Shown: positions 42,809-52,037 of the stretch, in pieces
How the letters are laid out: the number at the start of each line of letters is the position of its first letter
Position numbering within the stretch: the stretch's first letter is position 1
Assembly (NCBI RefSeq): GCF_031834615.1
Contig: NZ_CP115543.1
Span: 1,933,001-1,997,000 of the forward strand
Length of the DNA stretch: 64,000 nucleotides
Direction of reading: 5' to 3'
Source: Stenotrophomonas aracearum
GTDB taxonomy: Bacteria; Pseudomonadota; Gammaproteobacteria; Xanthomonadales; Xanthomonadaceae
Made by a program: the position numbers and the translations under genes
The notes under the pieces: model-generated
What the model was told of the DNA's origin: nothing
Seen by the model: only the letters and a program-made list of their open reading frames with translations
Database searches by the model: none

Positions 42809-43822
42809 ATGAAAGCAGTTGTACTGACGTCGTTTGGTGGGCCGGAAGCGTTCGAACTGAGGGAGGTGCCGGTGCCGGTGCCGCCTGCGGGGCACGTACT
42901 GGTCCGGGTGCAGGCCACCTCGATCAACCCGTTGGATTACCAGGTGCGGCGTGGCGACTACGCCGATCTGGTGCCGTTGCCGGCGATCACCGGATACGAC
43001 GTGTCGGGCGTGGTCGAGGCGGTGGGACCGGGCGTTTCTTCCTTCAGCGTGGGCGACGAGGTCTGGTACACGCCGCAGATCTTCGACGGCCCGGGCAGTT
43101 ATGCCGATTACCACGTGGTGGCCGAAGCCATCATCGGCTTGAAGCCGCCGTCGTTGACCCATCTGGAAGCGGCGAGCGTGACGCTGGTGGGTGGCACCGC
43201 GTGGGAAGCGCTGACGGTGCGCGCGGGGCTGCGGGTGGGCGAGAGCATCCTGGTGCATGGCGGTGCGGGCGGCGTGGGCCATGTGGCGATCCAGCTGGCC
43301 AAGGCCATCGGGGCGCGGGTGTACACGACGGCGCGGAAAAGCCAGTTCGAGTTCGTGCGCTCGCTCGGTGCGGACGTGCTGATCGACTTCGAGAACGAGG
43401 ATTACGTAGAGGTGATCCAGCGCGAGACCGGTGGGCACGGGGTGGATGTGGTGTTCGACACGGTAGGCGGCGACACGCTGGCGCGCAGTGCGGACGTGCT
43501 TGCCCAGCTGGGGCGGGTGGTGTCGATCGTGGACATCGCACAACCGCAGAACCTGATCCAGGCGTGGGGAAAGAACGCGAGCTACCACTTTGTGTTCACC
43601 CGCCAGAACCGCGGCAAGCTGGACGAACTAAGCGCGTTGATCGAACGCGGCCAGCTGCGCCCGCACGTGGGTGCCGTGTTCCAGCTGGCGGAGATCGCGG
43701 CGGCGCATGCGTTCCTGCAGCGGCCGGACAATGGGCTGCTGGGCAAGGTGGCGATTGCCGTGGGACCGCTGGCAGAGGTTGCAGGCGCACGGCCAGCGGA
43801 CACCAGCGAGCGTCCCGCGTGA
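42809..43822 (+). CDS. Zinc-independent alcohol dehydrogenase / quinone oxidoreductase family protein
   Basis: A 337-residue MDR-superfamily enzyme: N-terminal GroES-like domain ([39 protein letters not shown]) and a Rossmann domain with the NADPH motif [23 protein letters not shown]. It lacks the zinc-binding cysteines, so a quinone or enone reductase role is likely. It overlaps the ABM gene (GTGA) and stands under an ArsR operator, which suggests inducible detoxification of a reactive compound. Confidence 0.88.
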   Translation: MKAVVLTSFGGPEAFELREVPVPVPPAGHVLVRVQATSINPLDYQVRRGDYADLVPLPAITGYDVSGVVEAVGPGVSSFSVGDEVWYTPQIFDGPGSYADYHVVAEAIIGLKPPSLTHLEAASVTLVGGTAWEALTVRAGLRVGESILVHGGAGGVGHVAIQLAKAIGARVYTTARKSQFEFVRSLGADVLIDFENEDYVEVIQRETGGHGVDVVFDTVGGDTLARSADVLAQLGRVVSIVDIAQPQNLIQAWGKNASYHFVFTRQNRGKLDELSALIERGQLRPHVGAVFQLAEIAAAHAFLQRPDNGLLGKVAIAVGPLAEVAGARPADTSERPA

Positions 43823-44115
43823 TCCACGAGATCGCGGTACTGCCGGTGCGACCCGAGTGCGTGGATGACTTCCGCGCAGCCTTCGATCGCGTTGCGCCCC
43901 TGTTGCGCCGGGCCGATGGTTACCAGGGGCATGTGCTGGGGCAGGTCGTTGAATCCCCGCAGGTGTTCACCCTGATCGTACGTTGGCGGTCGTTGCACGA
44001 TCACACGCCGATGTTCGAGGCCAGCGAAGACCATCGCGTCTTCATGCTTGGGCTGCAGGATCTGTTGTCTGGAGAACCGACGGTACAACACATCGAAAGC
44101 ACTCCTGTGATTTGA
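43819..44115 (+). CDS. Antibiotic biosynthesis monooxygenase (ABM) domain protein
   Basis: A 98-residue ferredoxin-like ABM protein ([57 protein letters not shown]). Such small dimers include quinol monooxygenases and heme-related enzymes. GTG overlaps the upstream stop, so it is translated together with the oxidoreductase; a quinone-related reaction is inferred. Confidence 0.85.
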   Translation: MIHEIAVLPVRPECVDDFRAAFDRVAPLLRRADGYQGHVLGQVVESPQVFTLIVRWRSLHDHTPMFEASEDHRVFMLGLQDLLSGEPTVQHIESTPVI

Positions 44116-44122
44116 ACCGCGC

Positions 44123-44154
44123 GCGGTCGTGCCGGCAGGGGCCGGCACGACCGC
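44123..44154. terminator. Long hairpin between convergent genes, probable bidirectional terminator
   Basis: A perfect 14-bp stem GCGGTCGTGCCGGC / GCCGGCACGACCGC around AGGG, between the ABM gene and the convergent TonB receptor. There is no T tract, so it may instead be a SMAG-related repeat lacking GTAG. Confidence 0.5.
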
Positions 44155-44247
44155 AGGTGGTTCGTCCGTTGGTAGAGTTGGTCCCCAGACAACTGCCGAC
44201 CATGCTGATCGGTGCTGGGACGCAGGGCACCTGCCGAAGCGCGCGCC

Positions 44248-46431
44248 TTACCAACCAAATGTGGCGGTGGCCATTACCGCGCGGCCGCTGCCGTAGTAGC
44301 AGGACGACACACCTGTGCAGGTAGAGACGTAGCGTTTGTCGGCCAGGTTGCTGGCGTTGAGCGCAAGCTTGACGTCGGTGCTGCCGAACTGGCCAAGGTC
44401 GTAACGGATCGCGGCATCGAACAGGGTGTACGAAGGAATACGGTACAGATTCGCGCTGTCGCCATAACTGACCCCGTTGTAACGCGCACCTGCCGCCAGG
44501 CTGAGCCCGCGCAGGGCGCCGGCCTGGAAGGTGTAGTCGGCCCAGAACGAGGCCGTCAGGTCCGGGACCATGGCCAGCTGCTTTCCGCCGTAAGCACTCG
44601 AACGCAGCATATCCGAATCCATCCGCGACGCCGCACCGATCAGGCTCAGACCGGGGATGGGAGTAATGCGGCCTTCCAGTTCGATACCGCGTACGCGGCC
44701 TTCGTCGCCCTGGATCGAGCACACGGCAGTGCCGGTGGCGCCGCAATTACGATGGCTGGCGACCGGGTCGTCGACGATCATGTTTTCCTGGCGCAGGTCG
44801 TACACGGCCAGGGTGACCAGGCCGTCTACATTCGCCGGCTGATACTTCACACCTGCTTCCCACTGCGCGCCGGTAACCGGTTCGAACGCGGTCTGCGTGA
44901 AGCTGTCCAGCGGCGACTTGGTGGCAGGCTGGAACGATTCGGCATAGCTGATGTACGGCGTCAGCCCATTCTCGAATACATACAGCAGTCCACCGCGACC
45001 GGTGAAGGCTTCGTTCTTGATCACGTTGTGCGGCCCCGGCTGCGAGATGCCGGTGGCGATGTTGCGGGTGGCGCTGAGGGTGTCGTCCTTGGTCCAGTCA
45101 TACCGACCGCCCAGGGTGAGCCGCCAGTTGCCGGCCGCGAGCTGGTCCTGCAGGTAGATGCCGCTCTGGCGGTTGATGCCGCTGGTCGGGGTCTCGCTGG
45201 TGATGGTGGGGCTGTACGGGGAGTACACGGGGTTGAAGATGTCGATCGGGCGCGGGTTGCTCATCGCACTGCGCACGCCTTCCCAGTCGGCACGCTGCCA
45301 GTCCCAGCCGAGCAGCACGGTGTGGTCGACCGCGCCGGTGGCGAAACGTGCCTGCAGGCGGGTGTCGAAGGTGTCGCCGTCCGAGTCGCCGGTGCCCTGT
45401 ACGCCGCGACGGTTCTGGGTGCGGCCGTCGGCGTTGAGCGCGCCGAAGGTGACCACGCCGCGGTACAGCGAGTCCACATGCGTGCGGCGCGCGTTCTGGG
45501 TCAGGGTGAGGTGGTCGTTGAAGGCGTGTTCGAACATCCAGCCTGCGGTCCACAGGGTGCGGTCGAACGTGTTCCAGTCCGGCTGGCCGATGAAGGTACT
45601 GTTCTTCATATGACCGTATTGCGTGGGGTTGAGCGTGCCGGCCATCGGCAGGAACTGGTAGGTGGAGCCGCCGTCGTCCTTCTGGTACATGCCAAGCAGG
45701 GTAAGGCGGGTGCGCTCGGCGATCTGCCAGGTGTAGCTGGGGGCGAGGAACCAGTGCTCCTGCGCGGTGTGCTTGATCTGGGTGTTGCCGTCGCGGTACA
45801 GCCCGACCAGGCGGCCCAGGTGTGCGTTGTCTTCCGTCCCGGTACCCACATCGAACGCGGCGCTGTACTGGCCGTTGGCTTCCACGCCGAGGCGTAGCTG
45901 CTGGACCTGGTCCGGCGTAGGCGTCTTGCTGACCTGGTTGACCATGCCGCCGGGGGCGACCTGGCCGTACATCACCGCAGACGGGCCCTTGAGCACTTCG
46001 ACCCGGTCCAGGTTCCAGCTGTCGAACATGCTGCGGTTCCACTGGCTGCCCTGCGGGGCGCGCATGCCGTCGAGCGTCACGTTGTTGGCCCAGCTGCCGG
46101 CGTCGAAACCGCGGATGCGGAAGTCGTCCACGCGGTTGTCGATGCCGCTGCTTTCCAGGCTGACGCCGGCCACATAGCGCATGGCGTCGTTGAGCGACTG
46201 CACGCCACGCGCGTCCAGTTCGGCGCGCTCGATCACGGCGATGGACTGCGGGGTTTCGGCGATGGCGGTGCTGGTTTTCGTGGCGCCGCTGGTGCTGTTG
46301 GTGGCGCGGTAGGCGTTGACCCGGACGGCGTCGAGGTCGGTGGCGGATTGGGCCAGGGCGGGCGGCGTGAGCGCCAGCCAGCAGGCGAGGGTGAGCAGGT
46401 GGCGGCGGGACGATGCGGGGGAGAGATTCAT
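44248..46431 (-). CDS. TonB-dependent siderophore receptor
   Basis: About 727 residues. After a signal peptide (LLTLACWLALTPPALAQ) comes the plug (TSTAIAETPQSIAVIERAELDARGVQSLNDAMRYVAGVSLE; GPSAVMYGQVAPGGMVNQVSKTP) and a 22-strand barrel ending in VMATATFGW with terminal aromatic. It resembles FhuE/FpvA-type ferric hydroxamate or mixed siderophore receptors, without the extra N-terminal signalling domain. Start at MNLSPAS; an ATG ten codons upstream is possible. A Fur-like site lies just upstream. Confidence 0.9.
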   Translation of the reverse strand: MNLSPASSRRHLLTLACWLALTPPALAQSATDLDAVRVNAYRATNSTSGATKTSTAIAETPQSIAVIERAELDARGVQSLNDAMRYVAGVSLESSGIDNRVDDFRIRGFDAGSWANNVTLDGMRAPQGSQWNRSMFDSWNLDRVEVLKGPSAVMYGQVAPGGMVNQVSKTPTPDQVQQLRLGVEANGQYSAAFDVGTGTEDNAHLGRLVGLYRDGNTQIKHTAQEHWFLAPSYTWQIAERTRLTLLGMYQKDDGGSTYQFLPMAGTLNPTQYGHMKNSTFIGQPDWNTFDRTLWTAGWMFEHAFNDHLTLTQNARRTHVDSLYRGVVTFGALNADGRTQNRRGVQGTGDSDGDTFDTRLQARFATGAVDHTVLLGWDWQRADWEGVRSAMSNPRPIDIFNPVYSPYSPTITSETPTSGINRQSGIYLQDQLAAGNWRLTLGGRYDWTKDDTLSATRNIATGISQPGPHNVIKNEAFTGRGGLLYVFENGLTPYISYAESFQPATKSPLDSFTQTAFEPVTGAQWEAGVKYQPANVDGLVTLAVYDLRQENMIVDDPVASHRNCGATGTAVCSIQGDEGRVRGIELEGRITPIPGLSLIGAASRMDSDMLRSSAYGGKQLAMVPDLTASFWADYTFQAGALRGLSLAAGARYNGVSYGDSANLYRIPSYTLFDAAIRYDLGQFGSTDVKLALNASNLADKRYVSTCTGVSSCYYGSGRAVMATATFGW

Positions 46432-46463
46432 TCCCGTATTTTCTGGGACTTGCGCATTCAATG

Positions 46464-46488
46464 CAATTGCGACCTATTCGCATGTGAC
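46464..46488 (-). promoter_or_regulatory. Fur-box-like site upstream of the siderophore receptor
   Basis: On the minus strand CACATGCGAATAGGTCGCAA; it shares ATGCGAATRGGT with the site before the esterase-hmu operon. Confidence 0.5.
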
Positions 46489-46772
46489 GCTTTGTCGCGG
46501 GTCTCGACCGACCTTGGTGACCTGGCAGGTGTTCTGCTGGGAGAGAGATTGCCACTTCAAGTGGTTCAGCGTTCCACGGGTGTGGCCAAAAACCGCTTGC
46601 GCCCGGCTGCCACAGGTCTAGAATGCGCGGCACACCTTCCTGATCCACCGTGATGACTTCCATGCCGCTCCTGACGTTCTTTACTCGTAACCGCGCTTGC
46701 GCGGAACGGGCGCGTCTGCCTCGAGGCTCCACGGGCGGCTGATCGATCCACGATCACCGCAGGACCCCAGAC

Positions 46773-46796
46773 AGAGCGCCCACCGGGCGCTCTTTT
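46773..46796 (+). terminator. Terminator inside the leader of the EF-G paralogue
   Basis: Stem AGAGCGCCC / GGGCGCTCT, loop ACC, then TTT. It lies 144 bp before the EF-G start. The 310 bp upstream of it hold GC-rich hairpins (for example CCGCGC TTG CGCGG near 46690) but no gene. The region may be an attenuator or a small RNA. Confidence 0.8.
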
Positions 46797-46848
46797 CGTT
46801 TCTGCCTTTCCCACAGCCGCTCCACAACCATTCGAAGGAGAACGTGCC

Positions 46849-46893
46849 ATGCACCAGATCGCCGAGCCCCAAACCTGGCCGCACGCCCGATAG
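46849..46893 (+). CDS. Putative 14-residue leader peptide before the EF-G paralogue
   Basis: MHQIAEPQTWPHAR, with a strong GAAGGAG 8 bases upstream, better than that of the EF-G gene itself. Its last codons form the left arm of the hairpin CCGCACGCC / GGCGTGCGG (46879-46910), so translation of the peptide would open this stem. A regulatory leader is inferred. Confidence 0.5.
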   Translation: MHQIAEPQTWPHAR

Positions 46894-46939
46894 CCAACGG
46901 CGGCGTGCGGCTCCCCAGAGTTGGCAGCGAGATACTCAT

Positions 46940-48982
46940 ATGAACACCCAGACCCAGACCCGAAACCTCCGTCGCAACCTCGGCATCATTGCCCACATCG
47001 ACGCCGGCAAAACCACGCTCACCGAACGCCTGCTGTGGAAAACCGGCGAGATCCATCGCGTCGGCGAAGTCCATGACGGCGCCGCCACCACCGACTTCTC
47101 GGCGATCGAGCGCGAACGCGGCATCACCATCGGTGCGGCCGCCGTGCAGGCGCATTGGGCGCCGCGCGACGAACCCACCCACCACCTGACCCTGATCGAC
47201 ACGCCCGGGCACATCGACTTCGCCATCGAAGTGGAACGCTCGTTGCGCGTGCTCGACGGTGCGGTGGCGGTGTTCTCGGCCGTGGACGGCGTGCAGCCGC
47301 AGTCGGAGACCGTGTGGCACCAGGCGCGCCGGCATGGCGTGCCGCTGATTGCGTTCGTCAACAAGATGGACCGCATCGGCGCGTCCTTCGAGCGCGTGCT
47401 GGCGCAGTTGCAGGACAAACTGCAGGCGCGTCCGTGGGCGATCGGCTGGCCGCTCGGCGCGGAAAGCGATTTCCACGGCTGGGTCGACCTGGTCGACCGC
47501 AGCACGGTGCTGTGGGACGACGCCGGCCAGCCGACGCGCAGCGCATGGACGCCCGCCGAACACGAACAGTGGGACCCGCGTCGCGAAGAACTGGTGGAAG
47601 CGGTGGCCGACCATGACGAGCTGCTGGCCGAGGCCTGGCTGGCCGGTGAGGCGGTGGACCCAGCGTCGCTGCGTGCGGCGTTGCGCCGGGCCACGCTGGC
47701 CGGTGCGGGCGTGCCGGTGCTCGCGGGTGCTGCGTTCAAGAGCAAGGGCATCGAAACCCTGCTCGACGCCATCGTGGACTACCTGCCTGCGCCGGAAGAC
47801 CGGCCGGCGGTGGTCGCCACCGCGGAGGACGGCGAGGTCAGCCTGCCACCGGACCCGAACGGTCCACTCGCGGCGCTGCTGTTCAAGATCACCCACCAGC
47901 ACCATGGTGCGTTGAGCTTCGTGCGGGTGTATTCGGGCACGCTGAAGGTGGGCGATGCGTTGGCCAGTTCGCAGCATGCGCAGGGACGGCGGGTCAGCCG
48001 GCTGGTGCGGGTGCAGGCCGACCAGACCCACGACATCAAGCAGGCGGTGGCCGGCGACATCGTGGCGGTGCTGGGCTGGAAGGACGCGGTGAGCGGTGAG
48101 ACGCTCAGCGCGCCGTCGCGCCCGCTGCTGCTCGATGCGATCCGGGCGCAGCAGGCGGTGCTGGCGTGGCGGTTGACCGCGGAAAAGGCGGCCGACCTGA
48201 TCCGCATCGCGCAGGGCCTTTCGAGCCTGGCCCAGGAGGATCCGTCGTTCCGTGTCGAAACCGAGGCGGACAGCGGTGAAACCCTGGTCTGGGGCATGGG
48301 CGAGCTGCACCTGGAGGTGATGGTGGAGCGGCTGCGTACCGAGTGGAACGTCAACGTGCGGACCGGCGCACCGCGCGTGGCCTACCAGGAAACCCTGCGG
48401 CAATCGCTGCGTGGGGTGGAAGGCAAGGTGGTCAAGCAGACCGGCGGCCAGGGCCAGTACGCACGGGTGGTGCTGGATGTCAGCCCGCGCGAGGACGGCG
48501 AGGTGCACTTCGTCGACCGCACCGTGGGTGGCGTGATTCCACGCGGGTTCGTGGCGGCGGTGGAGAAGGGCGTGCGCAGCGCGCTGCTGGAAGGGCCGCG
48601 TGGCCATCCGGTGGTGGGCATCGAGGTGGCGCTGGTCGACGGGCAGACCCATGCCAAGGATTCGTCGGACATGGCCTTCCACCGTGCCGGTGCCGAAGCG
48701 GTGAAAGCCGCGCTGGTGCAGGCCGGGACCACGTTGCTGGAGCCGGTGATGGAAGTGGCCATCCACGTGCCGTCGGTGAATGTCGGCGACGTGGTGGGCG
48801 ACCTCAACCGCCGCAGTGGCCGCGTCGCGTCCATCGAGGACCAGGGCGGCCGGGCGGAAGTGGTGGGCTATGCGCCGCTGGCGCAGTTGTCCGGGTACAC
48901 CACGTCACTGCGGTCGTTGACCCAGGGCAGGGCATCCAGCGACATGCGCTTCAATGGGTATGAAGAGGTGCAGGCTGCGTAA
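46940..48982 (+). CDS. Elongation factor G paralogue (EF-G2 / ribosome-protection-like GTPase)
   Basis: A 680-residue translational GTPase: G1 AHIDAGKTT near residue 20, effector region with RERGITIGAAAV, G3 DTPGH, G4 NKMD, domain II, and EF-G domains III-V (GMGELHLEVMVERL; YARVVLDVSPRED; DVVGDLNRRSGRVASIEDQGG). It has no str-operon neighbours (no rpsL, rpsG or tuf), so it is a secondary copy. Sequence resembles both EF-G and TetM-type proteins; a role in recycling, stress or antibiotic relief is possible. It stands behind a terminator and leader peptide. Confidence 0.9.
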   Translation: MNTQTQTRNLRRNLGIIAHIDAGKTTLTERLLWKTGEIHRVGEVHDGAATTDFSAIERERGITIGAAAVQAHWAPRDEPTHHLTLIDTPGHIDFAIEVERSLRVLDGAVAVFSAVDGVQPQSETVWHQARRHGVPLIAFVNKMDRIGASFERVLAQLQDKLQARPWAIGWPLGAESDFHGWVDLVDRSTVLWDDAGQPTRSAWTPAEHEQWDPRREELVEAVADHDELLAEAWLAGEAVDPASLRAALRRATLAGAGVPVLAGAAFKSKGIETLLDAIVDYLPAPEDRPAVVATAEDGEVSLPPDPNGPLAALLFKITHQHHGALSFVRVYSGTLKVGDALASSQHAQGRRVSRLVRVQADQTHDIKQAVAGDIVAVLGWKDAVSGETLSAPSRPLLLDAIRAQQAVLAWRLTAEKAADLIRIAQGLSSLAQEDPSFRVETEADSGETLVWGMGELHLEVMVERLRTEWNVNVRTGAPRVAYQETLRQSLRGVEGKVVKQTGGQGQYARVVLDVSPREDGEVHFVDRTVGGVIPRGFVAAVEKGVRSALLEGPRGHPVVGIEVALVDGQTHAKDSSDMAFHRAGAEAVKAALVQAGTTLLEPVMEVAIHVPSVNVGDVVGDLNRRSGRVASIEDQGGRAEVVGYAPLAQLSGYTTSLRSLTQGRASSDMRFNGYEEVQAA

Positions 48983-48996
48983 CGTTGGAAACAGGC

Positions 48997-49022
48997 GGGG
49001 GCCGGCAATGCCGGCCCCCTTT
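48997..49022 (+). terminator. Intrinsic terminator after the EF-G paralogue
   Basis: Ten-bp stem GGGGGCCGGC / GCCGGCCCCC, loop AAT, then TTT. TATAAT begins within its end (49022-49027) and may be the -10 for the next gene. Confidence 0.92.
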
Positions 49023-49053
49023 ATAATGGGCGCAATCGTTGCCGGAGTCCCCC

Positions 49054-49983
49054 ATGAACACCCCCCATTTCTATCCCGTCGGCACGCCCGGCCAGCCTTG
49101 GGGCGATAACGAGCGCGCGGCCTGGCGCGCACGACAGGTCGTGCAGCGCAGCTACGCGGATGATGTGGTGGCCGCACTGAACGCGCTGCCTGAAGCATTC
49201 ACCGTGGTGCAGTACGGCGACCTGCGGGCCGGCGCCGACCGCTACCCGCTGCTGCTGGCCATGACCCGCGACTGGAACCCCACGCTGCCCACCGCGCTGG
49301 TCACCGGTGGCGTGCACGGCTACGAAACCAGCGGCGTGCACGGTGCGCTGCAGTTCCTGCAAAACCACGCGAGCGCCTATGCTGGCCGCGTCAACCTCAT
49401 CGTGGCGCCGTGCGTCTGCCCATGGGGCTATGAGCGCATCCAGCGCTGGAACCACGATGCGTTCGACCCGAACCGCAGTTTCCGTGACGGCGGCCTGATC
49501 ACCGAATCGGCCGCGCTGATGGCGTGGATCGCCGCACGCAACGACAACCTGCAGGTGCACCTCGACCTGCACGAAACCACCGACAGCGACGCGCATGAAT
49601 TCGACCCGGCGCTGGCCTCGCGCGATGGCAAGGCGTGGGTGCCCGAGTCCATTCCGGACGGGTTCTATGTGATCGGCAACAGCGAGAATCCCGAGCCGGA
49701 CTTCCAGAAAGCGCTGATTGCCGCCGTCGCGCCGATCACCCACATCGCCCCGGCCGACGCGCAGGGCCATCTGGTCGGGCTGCCGCTGCAGTCCAACGGC
49801 GTGGTCTGGGGCGAGTCGCGCTCCATCGGCGCCTGTGCCGGTTTCACCGACGCGCGCTTCGCCACCACCACCGAGGTCTACCCGGACAGCCCGCGGACCT
49901 CGCCCTCGGAGTGCAATGCCGCCCAGGTGGCGGCGGTGTGCGCGGGACTCGATTTTGCATTGTCGTCACTGTCCCCCCCGTAG
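49054..49983 (+). CDS. M14-family zinc metallocarboxypeptidase-like protein
   Basis: A 309-residue protein without signal peptide. Zinc ligands fit the M14/succinylglutamate desuccinylase-like clan: His and Glu in GGVHGYETSG, third histidine in VHLDLHE, and a catalytic glutamate candidate in TTEVYPD near the C-terminus. The substrate is unknown. Single gene between the EF-G paralogue and moaA. Confidence 0.82.
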   Translation: MNTPHFYPVGTPGQPWGDNERAAWRARQVVQRSYADDVVAALNALPEAFTVVQYGDLRAGADRYPLLLAMTRDWNPTLPTALVTGGVHGYETSGVHGALQFLQNHASAYAGRVNLIVAPCVCPWGYERIQRWNHDAFDPNRSFRDGGLITESAALMAWIAARNDNLQVHLDLHETTDSDAHEFDPALASRDGKAWVPESIPDGFYVIGNSENPEPDFQKALIAAVAPITHIAPADAQGHLVGLPLQSNGVVWGESRSIGACAGFTDARFATTTEVYPDSPRTSPSECNAAQVAAVCAGLDFALSSLSPP

Positions 49984-50026
49984 GGTTGCTGCTTTAAGGT
50001 AGGCGGCAACGCAGGGGGATGAACCG

Positions 50027-51031
50027 GTGCACGAGCGAGCTGCCCCAGCAGAAGACCCGCTCACCGATGGCTTCGGTCGTCGCTTCCCCTACCTCCGCCT
50101 GTCGCTGACCGAGGCCTGCAATTTCTCGTGCAGCTACTGCCTGCCCAACGGCTACCAGGCCGACGGACGCCCGCGTTTCCTTGAGGTGGACGAGATCGGG
50201 AGGCTGGTGAGCGCCTTCGCCACGCTGGGCATGCACAAGATCCGCCTGACCGGCGGGGAACCGAGCCTGCGCAAGGACCTGGACGCCATCATCAAGCGCG
50301 TTGCCGACGTCCCGGGCATCCGCAAGGTGGCGATCACCACCAATGGCACCCTGTTGCCGCGGCGCCTGCCGGGCTGGCACCGCGCCGGGCTCACCGCGTT
50401 GAACGTGAGCATGGACAGCCTGCGCCGCGACCGCTTCCACGCGATCACCGGGCACGACCGCCTGCCGGAGATCCTGGAAGGGCTGGCGCTGGCACAGGCG
50501 CTCGGGATGGAATCGGTGAAGGTCAATGCAGTGCTTCTGCGCGGCCTCAATGACGATGAGTTGCCGGCGTGGATGGACTTCCTGCGCGACCGCCCGATCA
50601 GCGTTCGCTTCATCGAACTGATGCGCACCGGCGACAACGCCGACTATTTCGAACGCCACCACCTGCGCGCCAGCGTAGTCGTGGAGCAGTTGCTGGCCGC
50701 CGGCTGGCGGCTGCGCCCACGTGCCGCCGACGCCGGCCCTGCGCAGGAATACACCCATCCCGATCATCGCGGCCGCATCGGCGTGATTGCGCCGTACTCG
50801 AAGGATTTCTGCCAAGGCTGCAACCGGCTTCGGGTCACTGCGCGCGGCGACCTGCGGCTATGCCTGTTCGGTGAGTTCGGGGTGCCGCTGCGCGCGCTTC
50901 TGCAACATGACGACGACCGCGACGCGCTGCTGGCGCGCATCACCACCCAGCTTGGCCTGAAGGCGGCCGGGCACGGCCTGCACCAGAACCAGACCGGCCT
51001 GGTGCCGAACCTGGCATCGATTGGAGGATGA
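50027..51031 (+). CDS. moaA: GTP 3',8-cyclase MoaA
   Basis: A 334-residue radical SAM enzyme that starts molybdopterin synthesis. N-terminal cluster CNFSCSYC, SAM-binding LTGGEPSLRKD, C-terminal cluster CQGCNRLRVTARGDLRLC and the essential C-terminal GG (ASIGG). Start is GTG at 50027; a nearby ATG at 50019 is out of frame. First gene of an eight-gene molybdenum operon. Confidence 0.96.
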   Translation: MHERAAPAEDPLTDGFGRRFPYLRLSLTEACNFSCSYCLPNGYQADGRPRFLEVDEIGRLVSAFATLGMHKIRLTGGEPSLRKDLDAIIKRVADVPGIRKVAITTNGTLLPRRLPGWHRAGLTALNVSMDSLRRDRFHAITGHDRLPEILEGLALAQALGMESVKVNAVLLRGLNDDELPAWMDFLRDRPISVRFIELMRTGDNADYFERHHLRASVVVEQLLAAGWRLRPRAADAGPAQEYTHPDHRGRIGVIAPYSKDFCQGCNRLRVTARGDLRLCLFGEFGVPLRALLQHDDDRDALLARITTQLGLKAAGHGLHQNQTGLVPNLASIGG

Positions 51032-51038
51032 GTACCGA

Positions 51039-52037
51039 ATGAGTGGCGATATGTCCGCAGCGTTCCACATGGCCGATGTGCGCGACAAGCGCGTAACCCG
51101 TCGGCGCGCCGTTGCCGTGGGCGAGTTGCTGGCCGGCCCGGTGGCCTACCCGCTGATCGTCGAGCGCCGCCTTCCCAAGGGCGACGCATTGGTGATGGCC
51201 GAGATTGCCGGACTGCAGGGCGCCAAGATGGCATCGGCGCTCATGCCGCTGTGCCATCCCTTGCCGCTGGAGCTGGTGCGGGTGCACTGCGCCCCGGTGC
51301 CGGAGCGGCAGGCGATCCGGGTCTGGTGCGAGTGTGCGAGCGAAGCGCGTACCGGCGTGGAAATGGAAGCCCTGGCCGGCGTGAATGCCGCGCTGCTGAC
51401 ACTGTACGACCTGAGCAAGCCGGTCGAGCCCGCGCTGGAGATCGGCCCGGTGCGCCTGCTGTTCAAGGAAGGCGGCAAGCGTGGACTGTGGATCCATCCC
51501 AAAGGCATGGACGATGCAGAGCGCGCGCGTTACCAGCCTCGGTCGCCGCGCGATCTGCACGGTGTGGCGTGTGCGGTGATCACCCTGAGCGACCGTGCCA
51601 GCGACGGCAGCTACGAGGACCGTTCCGGCCCGCTTCTGGTGGAGGGTCTGCAGGCACTGGGCGGCAGCGTGAGCGCGGCCGAGGTCTTGCCCGATGGCGT
51701 GCAACCGTTGGCGCGCCGATTGCAGGCGCTGGAAATTTCCGGGGTAAGGCTGTGCCTGTGCACTGGCGGTACCGGCCTGGGGCCACGTGACCTGACCCCT
51801 GAAGCGCTGCTCTCGGTGGGCGGTCGCCGCGTGGAGGGACTGGCGCAGATGGTGCGCAGCCTGAGCGCGCAGCACACCCCGATGGCCTGGTTGAGTCGTG
51901 CCGAGGTGGTGCAGCTGGGGCAGATGCTGGTGTTCGCATTGCCGGGCAGTCCGCGTGCAGCGGCGCAATGCCTGGAGATCTTGGCTCCGGTGCTGGGCCA
52001 CGCGTTGGCCATGGTCGAAGGAGCCGACCACCGATGA
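51039..52037 (+). CDS. moaCB: Bifunctional MoaC-MogA/MoaB fusion protein
   Basis: 332 residues in two domains. Residues about 5-150 are MoaC, cyclic pyranopterin monophosphate synthase (MADVRDKRVTRRRAVAVG; MASALMPLCHPLPL; VEMEALAGVNAALLTLYDL). Residues about 165-330 are MogA/MoaB, molybdopterin adenylyltransferase (AVITLSDRASDGSYEDRSGP; CTGGTGLGPRDLTPEA; ALPGSPRAA). The fusion puts a middle and a late step in one chain. GGAGG at 51023 serves ATG 51039. Overlaps moeA by 4 bases. Confidence 0.93.
   Translation: MSGDMSAAFHMADVRDKRVTRRRAVAVGELLAGPVAYPLIVERRLPKGDALVMAEIAGLQGAKMASALMPLCHPLPLELVRVHCAPVPERQAIRVWCECASEARTGVEMEALAGVNAALLTLYDLSKPVEPALEIGPVRLLFKEGGKRGLWIHPKGMDDAERARYQPRSPRDLHGVACAVITLSDRASDGSYEDRSGPLLVEGLQALGGSVSAAEVLPDGVQPLARRLQALEISGVRLCLCTGGTGLGPRDLTPEALLSVGGRRVEGLAQMVRSLSAQHTPMAWLSRAEVVQLGQMLVFALPGSPRAAAQCLEILAPVLGHALAMVEGADHR

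Noticed and set aside
46680..46760. Guanidine-II (mini-ykkC) riboswitch before the EF-G paralogue
   Set aside because: ACGG occurs twice, but not as the loop of two similar small hairpins, and EF-G is not a guanidine-related gene.
51028..51042. ATG at 51028 (ATGA overlap with moaA) as the start of the MoaC fusion
   Set aside because: It is in a different frame and stops after four codons; ATG 51039 is in frame with the MoaC motifs.
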